From Buddleja alternifolia (lineage: Eukaryota > Streptophyta > Magnoliopsida > Lamiales > Scrophulariaceae), in contig CM033408.1 in the NCBI GenBank assembly GCA_019426215.1, forward strand, positions 21,644,375 through 21,708,374: a DNA stretch of 64,000 nucleotides, given 5' to 3'. The first letter of the stretch is position 1, and each line of letters begins with the position of its first letter. The notes beneath the pieces are model-generated. The model ran no database searches. It was given only the letters and a program-made list of their open reading frames with translations, and was not told where the DNA came from. The position numbers and the translations under genes were made by a program. Shown here piece after piece: positions 56,839-64,000 of the stretch.

Positions 56839-58597
56839 TTAAGCATTTAAATCAATCATACCTAATTCACTTCTCAAAGTGAGAAAACGTTGTTCGTTGA
56901 GTGCTTTGGTGAAGATATCTACCAATTGTTTGTCAGTTCCAATGAAGTGCATGGAGATATCTTTCTTTTGAACGTGGTCACGAAGAAAATGGTATCCAAT
57001 GTCAATGTGTTTGGTTCTGGAATGAAGAACAGGGTTTTGAGTCATGGCTAGAGCGCTTTGGTTATCACAATGAATGGGGGTTGGACCTAGGATTATTCCA
57101 TAATCTCTAAGTTGTTGTCTCATCCATAATACTTGTGCACAACAACTTCCTGCAGCTACATACTCAGCTTCGGCTGTGGAGGTAGCTATGGATTGTTGTT
57201 TCTTACTATGCCATGAAATTAACCTATCACCTAGAAATTGACATGTACCACTAGTACTTTTACGATCTATTTTGCAACCTACAAAATCTGCATCTGAGTA
57301 ACCAATTAGTTCAAAAGGAGAATCCCTAGGATACCATAAGCCCACATTTTGTGTGCCTTTCAGGTATTTAAGGATCTTCTTGGCAGCAATTAAGTGTGAC
57401 TCTTTAGGATCGGCTTGAAATCGTGCACACATGCATACCGAAAACATAATATCAGGTCTACTAGCAGTAAGATAAAGAAGTGATCCAATGATACCTCTAT
57501 AATTAGTGATATCAACTTTCTTTCCACTTTCATCTTTATCTAGCTTAAGCGTTTGGCTCATTGGAATTTTTGAATATGATGCATTTTCCATACCAAATTT
57601 CTTAATCATATCTCTTGTGTATTTGACTTGGTTTATAAATATGCCATTATGAAGTTGTTTAACTTGTAATCCTAAGAAGAAAGTTAATTCACCCATCATG
57701 CTCATTTCAAATTGTTCTTGCATCATTTTCGAAAATTTCTCACACAGACGCTTGTTAGTAGAGCCAAATATAATACCATCAACGTAAATTTAGACTAAGA
57801 GAATATCTTCGTTATTGGTAATTTTGAATAACGTTGTATCAACGCTGCCTTTTGAAAAGCCTTTACCAATGAGGAAGATAGAGAGTGTCATACCATGCTC
57901 GGGGTGCTTGCTTAAGCCCATAAAGTGCTTTGTCTAGCTTGTAAACCATACCCTTACCATGATTGTTGATGAATCCTGGTGGTTGCTCCACATATACTTC
58001 TTCTTGGAGTTTACCATTCAGGAAGGCACTCTTCACGTTCATCTGATACACCATGAACTTGTTGAACGCTGCATATGCTAGAAACATGCGGATTGCTTCA
58101 AGACGAGCGACAGGAGCGTATGTCTCATCAAAGTCAATACCTTCCTCTTGGCAATATCCTTGAGCTACGAGTCTGGCCTTGTTTCTTATCACAATGCCGT
58201 TCTCATCCATCTTGTTTCTATAAACCCATCTAGTTCCAATAACTCCTTGGTGAGTTGGTCTTGGTACTAGCATCCAAACCTTATTTCGTTCAAACTGATT
58301 AAGCTCTTCTTGCATAGCTTCAATCCAACTTGGGTCGCTTAGCACTTCATCCACTTTCTTAGGTTCCATTTGAGATAGAAAGCTTGCGAACATAGCCTCA
58401 TTGATCGTAGCGGCTCTAGTCCTAACAGGCGCATCAATATCTCCAATAATCTGCTCAGGTAGATGATCACGCAGCCATAGTCTATCTGGTTGGAAAGGGT
58501 TAAGAGGTTGAACAGACGCTTGACGAACAGACGTTTGATTATCCTCTTGCGTAGGCGCTTCAAGTTCATAGATTCTTGTTTGCTCTTGGTGATCACT
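56839..58597 (-). pseudogene. pol: Sirevirus reverse transcriptase and RNase H
   Basis: 58393-57863 carries the first half of the reverse transcriptase ([20 protein letters not shown], then [24 protein letters not shown]). A one-base frameshift near 57885 follows. Then there is a TAA at 57790-57792, and next to it the catalytic box at 57775-57786 reads YVDG instead of YVDD. 57726-56839 gives the remainder and RNase H with DADFVG, KSTSGTCQF, STAEAEYVAA (Glu) and HTKHIDI-type (RTKHIDIGYHF) blocks, ending in a normal stop. The polymerase cannot be active from this copy. Confidence 0.9.
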
Positions 58598-60076
58598 CTA
58601 TTCATGATCATCAGCATTTCTTACACTATTGTCCATATTAACCTCACGAGTGATCTTAGGAGGTGGCACTGAGATCTCATCATCGTCGTCAGTATCTTCA
58701 TCAATAGTAACCTTAGATGCTTGATGACATAGATCTTCAACTCCTACATCATTCATATTAACCTTACTCGGTTCTTGGTTAGCATCATCAAAAACAACAT
58801 GAATAGATTCCTCAACCTTCGATTTGATCTTATTGAGGATGCAAAAATTCTTTCCATTCTTGGCGTAGCCTAGAAAGATTCCCTCATCCGCTTTAGGATC
58901 AAATGTCTTTAGACTTTGGGAACCATTATTATGGATAAAACATTTAGAACCAAAAACGTGAAAATATGAAACATTTGGCTTACGTCCCTTCGACAGTTCA
59001 TATGGAGTTTTTCCATGTTGTTTGTTGATCATGCAACGGTTTTGAGTGTAACAGGCAGTGTTGATCGCTTCGGCCCAAATCCTAGGAGCGAGCTTGGATT
59101 CTGCTAACATAGTCCTAGCTGCTTCCTTAAGCGTTCGGTTCCGGCGCTCAGCAACACCATTTTGTTGGGGAGTTCTGGGAGCTGAAAACTCATGATGTAT
59201 TCCATTTTCTGCACAAAACTTCTCAACAATCTTGTTAGTAAACTCAGTACCGTGATCGCTTCTTATTCTTGCAACCTTAAGATTTTTCAATATTTGAAGT
59301 TGCCGAATAAGCGTTGTTAACTTGTCACATGTTTCATCTTTGGATGAAAGAAATTTCACCCAAGTAAATCGAGAGAAATCATCTACTATCACCAAAGTAT
59401 ACTTCTTACCGCTTACACTGATCGTTTGAACAGGTCCAAACAAATCCATGTGAAGTAGTTTAAGTATTCTAGAGGTAGATAGATGAGGTTTTCTCTTGAA
59501 CGATGATTTAACTTGTTTACCCATTTGAAAGGCGTCACAAAGGCGATCCTTGTGAAATGGTCCATTTGGTAATCCCTCTACAAGATTTTGACTTATAAGC
59601 TGAGAGATTGTTTTGAAGTTGAGGTGATTCATTTTTCTATGCCATAACCAACCCATTTTAGATTCATTTTTAGCAACAAAATATGTTGGGTTGTTATCAA
59701 GTGTTGAACCCCAATCTACCAAATATACGTTGTTAGTTCTTTTACCGTTCAATTTAGTAGACTTAGTCTTAGCGTCATTTATATAGCAACAGTCACTTGA
59801 GAATATGACTTCAAAGCCTTTATCACAAAATTGACTTATACTTAATAAATTGTGCTTCAGACCCTCAACATAATAAACATCACTTATCATGATGTTCCCC
59901 CTATGCACAGTACCTATACCTTTGGTTTTACCTTTGGAGTTGTCACCAAATACAACCTGAGGACCATTGGCAGCTTGATAGTTGATCAGAAGATCTTTGG
60001 AACCAGTCATGTGCCTTGACGATCCACTATCGAAGTACCACACAGATGTATCGGCTCTAGCTCTAGGTACCTGCAA
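58598..60076 (-). pseudogene. pol: Sirevirus protease and integrase
   Basis: Protease active site DSGSSRHMTG at the start (Asp protease). Then the pre-integrase region (LWHRKMNHLNF) and the integrase core: HMDLFGP, RSDHGTEF and QNGVAERRN carry the D, D and E. The zinc-binding HHCC region is damaged: the expected CxxC reads CDAF. ORF codon 1 is TTG, so the frame is presumably entered from gag. It ends at an in-frame TAG near 58598, beyond which coding for the linker and reverse transcriptase goes on in the same frame. Confidence 0.9.
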
Positions 60077-60090
60077 TCAAAAGGGAAGTT

Positions 60091-62262
60091 CTATTTATGT
60101 TCAGGTACCCATTGTTGCTTGGGTCTTTTAACATTAGTAACATTGTTAGTTTGAATTAGAACTTTAGGAACCCATATTTGCCTAGTCTTCATTGTAGGAA
60201 TACTGGCCTTTTTGGGTTTCGCAACGTGTTGTGTGTGCTTTTTGGGTGTATAATAATAATATCCTTGATTATAATGGTAGTCATAATCATAATCATCATA
60301 GTATCGATAATATGATCTTGACTGTCTTGGATATTGACGCTGGTATTTCCTTGGCGCTGGCTTGGGTTGCACTTTTGGTGCTGGACGCTTAGCGCTTGAT
60401 TCACAATGGTCAGACTTATCTTTAGTCTTTTGAGCGTTTGGATAGACCCGTCTTTGTGAATCATTTGCCTTAGCCTTACCCTTGCCTGAGTTAGCTTTGA
60501 CTTTCTCATTTGGCCTCTTACCATTGTTACTAGGTTCATTTTGTGTTTGACCTTGTGAATCTTTTTCAACAAAGATAACACCCTTTCCTTTGTTGTTTGC
60601 CGTATAGCATCCTAAACCGGTCTTCTCACCAAATAATCTAGTTACTTCAGTCACATTATCCAACTTCCTAGAAGCTTTTGATAATGATGAGATGAGCTGC
60701 TCTGATTTAGCAAGTCTAGCGATCAAATCAGCTTCTCTCTTGACTATTATATCAAGATCGCTTTTTAATTGAATAATTTCACTCTCAAGCGATTGGTTCT
60801 TCTCAATGCACTGTTGCTGAACTTGCAACTCTGCTTTGAGCGTTACTTTATCTCTTGTGAGTGATGAGATAATAGCGAGATCATTTTGATATATTTTGGC
60901 GGCTTCTTGACATTCATTGTAGTATTCTTTGACTTTGTCAAGTAATTCATCATAAGAGAGAGGAATAGATAATTCATTGATTACCTCAGGAGACGCTTCA
61001 TCATCTCTGGCCATGAGACATATGAGCGCTGAGTCATCTAATGGCTCATCATCATCGCTACTTTCTTCTGATGATTCTAAATCTTCAGGTGCGGATGCTG
61101 GTTCTGATTCCGCTAACAAACCTTGATGACGAAGGTTGCTCCTGAATTGGTTTCTATCCAAGTAATCCTGCCTTGAGGGCTTGGATACGTTTGGATAAGG
61201 ACAATTTACCTGGTAGTGCCCTGGTTTCCTGCAATTGTAACAAAGATTAGTTTTCATCTTTTGTTCATTTGTTAACCTTGCAATGTGTGGTTTTGAGACC
61301 ACTGGAGCTGAGAGATTTTGAATAGACGCTTGATACTGAGCAGGCGCTTGAGGTGAAGGAACAGAATATTGAGGCGCTTAAAGCTGTTGTTGCATCGGAG
61401 AAGGCGCTTGATATGAGCTTTGTCCTTGATTATTGAAACCTTTTCCTTTCTTTTCATATCTCAAGAACTTTCTGAATCTATTCAGCAAAGCCAATTCCTC
61501 TTCTTCATTGATATCTAAATTCTTTCCTTTATTGCCCGATTTGCCTTTGATTGATGCTATAAGCGCTCCAGATTCAATCACCGGACTACTCACAACATCA
61601 CTAGCAGAATTCAACTCGAACTCAAATGCTTTGAGCTCTGAATAGGCGTCTTCTGGAGTTAGGAGATCCAGCATATTTGATTCTCTCATAGCAGTTGTCT
61701 TCATCAGGAATTTACTTGGTAAACTTCTAAAGATCTTAACCACCATTTCTCGATTCTGCAAATCCATTCCCAACGATGTAAGTTCTGTAACTAGAGCTGT
61801 AAATCTTATATCTAATTGCTCTAAAGTTTCATTGGGTAGCATCTTAAATCCGTTAAACTTTTCCTTTGCAATGGAAAGTTTGTTTTCTTTGATCTGAGCT
61901 GAACCACCACAAATTGTAGCCAACTTATCCCATATTTCTTTAGTGGTTTTGCAAGACTTGATCTTATTAAATAAGTTGTCATTATCACCAACAGCCGTAT
62001 ATAGAGCGTTACGACCAACATTGTCCAAATTAGCTCTTCGACGCTCATCTGGAGACCATTCTTGTTTTGGTTTCTCAACGTAACCATCGGGAGTTTCTTC
62101 CGTGGCTCCAGGCGCTCTTGTGATAACTTTATATATTTTGATTGGCCCATCTGAAATAATGTCACACATGTCATCATCACATGAACAGAGATATGTAAAT
62201 GCTTTGACTTTCCATGTGTCAAAGTTTGACTCAGTTAGTTTGGGAACTTTAGCAAATGCCAT
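60091..62262 (-). pseudogene. gag: Sirevirus gag with zinc knuckle
   Basis: Starts at MAFAKVPKLTESNFDTWK (62262), the usual Copia gag start. A UBN2-type gag domain follows (ANLDNVGRNALY, then EIWDKLATIC, then FRSLPSKF). An in-frame TAA at 61378-61380 interrupts it, after which the same frame continues through the CCHC knuckle CYNCRKPGHYQVNC (about 61200-61242), a coiled-coil-like stretch and a Lys/Tyr-rich tail, to a stop at 60091. Gag forms the particle and binds RNA. Long gag with such a tail fits Sirevirus. The next frame (protease) is shifted, either by mutation or by the element's own frameshifting. Confidence 0.88.
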
Positions 62263-62345
62263 GTTTAAAATCTAAAGCAACTAAGTTTGAAAAAGGATCT
62301 AAACAAGCAGTTATGCTTGGAAATTTTAAAATTTCAATTTTAACC

Positions 62346-62357
62346 GCTCTGATACCA
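62346..62357 (-). other. Primer binding site (initiator tRNA-Met)
   Basis: TGGTATCAGAGC on the minus strand, two bases inside the 5' LTR, is the standard Copia primer site complementary to initiator methionine tRNA. Confidence 0.92.
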
Positions 62358-62359
62358 CT

Positions 62360-63930
62360 TGTTGGTCCCAAGTGGCATACGAAAGGGTCTAGAAGGGGGG
62401 GGGGGAGAGTTGAATAGACCCTGAAGTCTTTTTCGACTTCAGAAGATTCGTATTAAAAAAGATTTTGGACGCTTGGAAAGTAGACGCTTGAAGTGTCTAA
62501 CGCTTGACTTAAGCGTTCACTTAAAATATAGGCGTTTTGGCTAAGCGTCTAACGAAGACTGTTTTTAGAAAGTTAACTTAGATTTCAAGACTTGAATACT
62601 ACAACCAAATAGGTTTGAGCGTTCACTTCTTTGATCAGTGTTAGCACAGCGGAATAATTTTTGGAGTCGTCTCTTTGAAAGCTTTAGCGTCACAGAAAGT
62701 GTATTTAGTTGCTTCGCGTTTGATTAAGTTTTACTTTATCAAATTATGATATGACAAAATGAATGCTGAAAGTAAAGTAAAGAACAGTATTTGTAAGGTT
62801 CATTGGGTGGTGTAATCCCAACTACGTCCTTCTTCTCCTCGAACACTTGGAGGCAATCCACTAAAATGATTCTCAAAGAATCACACAGAATCTTCTACAA
62901 ATTAGGGAGAGATGGATGTCGATGACTTGAGCTCCTTGATCACATAGATTTATGCTCCAAATCACTTCAATCCCCTTGCTTCTTTCACCCAGAAATATGG
63001 CAAGTATCCAACTTCGACTTCACACAGATCGCGAGGCTTGGATATGAGTTTTTCTAAAAGGTTTGTTTGATTTTGATAAAGTTCAAACAACTAGGAATAT
63101 CTCAGTAGTAATGTGGGTTTCTCCGAAAAGAATGTTTGAGATATTGGGTTGACTGTCTCAGGATTTGAAGAAAAACAAAGAGAATATTTTCTTGAAAGTT
63201 TTGGCTTTTCTGAGATTGTAAGGAATGAGACTTCAATGCAACAACAATTCGACTTGATAATTGTTCTCTGTATTTGGCTTGTTGTTGAAGTCCTATTTAT
63301 AGGCATTCTTGGAAAAAGTGTCCGTTTGACACATGCAAGGGCGCGTGTCTCTCACTTCCGCGAGTGAACAACTTTTGTCCTTTTTCCTGAAAATCTTTTG
63401 CACAAAAGTTGGTGCTACAGTCTTTGAATAGTTGACAGTCCAATAGGGTGGCTTCTCCGTACGTCTGAAAGTGCTTATCACATTTAATGCTCTTATTAGC
63501 ATTTAATGTATTTGAATTAAATGCCCGTTGGCATTTAATGCATTTGAGAATATTTGCATTAAACTCCTTCTGGACTTTTAGAAATAGATTCAGGTGAAAT
63601 CAGTCATTGATAGACGCTTATTCAATCCTTGAATTACTTCGATCCATAAGGTGACGCTTGGAATAGCTGGTCATTCTTGACGCTTGGAATCTTCATCTTT
63701 ATTTAGACTTCAGGCGCTTGAGTCTTCAAACTATACTTCTGATAAACTCACCCAGAACATATCAGGCGCTTAGTATAAGACAGCTTAACCTAACAATCTA
63801 AAATAAGAATAAAGCAAAGCCTATTACAAATCTAACGCTTCAAAGCTGAAAAACAAACTTACATATTTTGGGATCTAACAGAAAAATCCTAATTGTCATC
63901 ATCAAAACATCTAACATGAAATTCTTAACA
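62360..63930 (-). repeat. 5' LTR of the Sirevirus
   Basis: 1,571 bp, the partner of 49929-51494. It begins TGTTAAGAATTTC on the minus strand. It would hold the promoter of the element. Confidence 0.93.
63293..63302 (-). promoter_or_regulatory. TATA box of the Sirevirus 5' LTR
   Basis: CTATAAATAG on the minus strand, in a context of GC-richer sequence, about 630 bp into the LTR. The same box is in the 3' LTR. Transcription would start near 63265 by normal spacing. Confidence 0.6.
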
Positions 63931-64000
63931 GGTAAAAGTCTAGAAAGCATTTAATTAATTGAAAGTGACTTTTAATTAATCTAGTATGGTGATTAATTAT
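63931..64000 (+). mobile_element. Continuation of the LTR-type element
   Basis: The sequence begins with the second GGTAA copy and goes on in the TTAATTAA-rich style of 49650-49928, so it is the right side of the interrupted element. Confidence 0.5.

Larger units (their letters stand above)
49929..63930 (-). mobile_element. Copia element of Sirevirus type, 14 kb, LTRs intact
   Basis: Two direct LTRs (49929-51494 and 62360-63930) flank an internal region with PBS, gag, protease, integrase, reverse transcriptase, RNase H, a long extra ORF and PPT, all on the minus strand. The 5-bp duplication GGTAA lies at 49924-49928 and 63931-63935. Integrase before reverse transcriptase marks Copia (Pseudoviridae); size, long gag and an extra ORF after pol mark Sirevirus. 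I counted by eye roughly 35 substitutions between the LTRs (about 2%), so the insertion is fairly young. Frames are broken in gag, pol and the third ORF. Confidence 0.93.

Overview
This is nuclear DNA of a dicot-like flowering plant. It is AT-rich, its protein genes have short exons split by GT-AG introns, and its host genes are clear plant orthologues. Species cannot be read from the window. No bacterial-style operons, rRNA, tRNA or CRISPR array were seen.

Host genes. There are four: (1) a small J-domain co-chaperone on + (3348-5499, 5 exons, 164 aa); (2) a single-exon Golgi GDP-fucose transporter of the GFT1/GONST4 type on + (24953-25981, 342 aa) with a spliced 5'UTR; (3) a Misato/DML1 tubulin-like protein on - (39157 to 29326, 9 exons, 574 aa); (4) a trans-Golgi-network Qa-SNARE of the SYP41/42/43 type on - (47380 to 41927, 8 exons, 324 aa). 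Genes 2 and 4 both act in the Golgi/TGN, but nothing suggests they are linked functionally by position.

Mobile DNA fills nearly all the rest. 1-280 is the right end of a TATCGG-rich repeat. 1087-1990 is a rearranged endogenous pararetrovirus: reverse transcriptase sequence lies between two inverted copies of a viral promoter, in TA-rich DNA. 6089-6977 is a hAT-like element with an 8-bp target duplication. 7156-14377 is an almost complete, decayed LINE with an 11-bp duplication, itself split by a 928-bp hAT-like element. 15079-18936 is an LTR-like unit carrying a 2.8-kb TIR element, which carries a 1.45-kb TIR element, which carries a smaller one. 20417-20668 is a solo-LTR candidate inside one copy of a local duplication. 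21048-23745 is a 5'-truncated LINE. A foldback MITE group with 9-bp duplications occurs at 28169-28549, 30094-30427 and 37787-37925, the last two in Misato introns. 39634-41255 is a non-autonomous Helitron, and 47710-48172 a Tourist-like MITE. From 48697 to the window end an LTR-type element is interrupted by a 14-kb Copia element of Sirevirus type (49929-63930). That element is complete in structure (LTRs, PBS, PPT, TSD GGTAA) but its reading frames are broken, and it carries a large extra ORF downstream of pol.

Most unusual signals: the inverted pararetrovirus promoter arms, which could give hairpin RNA; the AAGCGY-type motif scattered densely over the whole Sirevirus, coding and non-coding; the long unassigned third ORF of that element; the multi-level nesting, where empty sites can be read; and a tandem duplication carrying telo-box motifs in the GFT1 5' leader.
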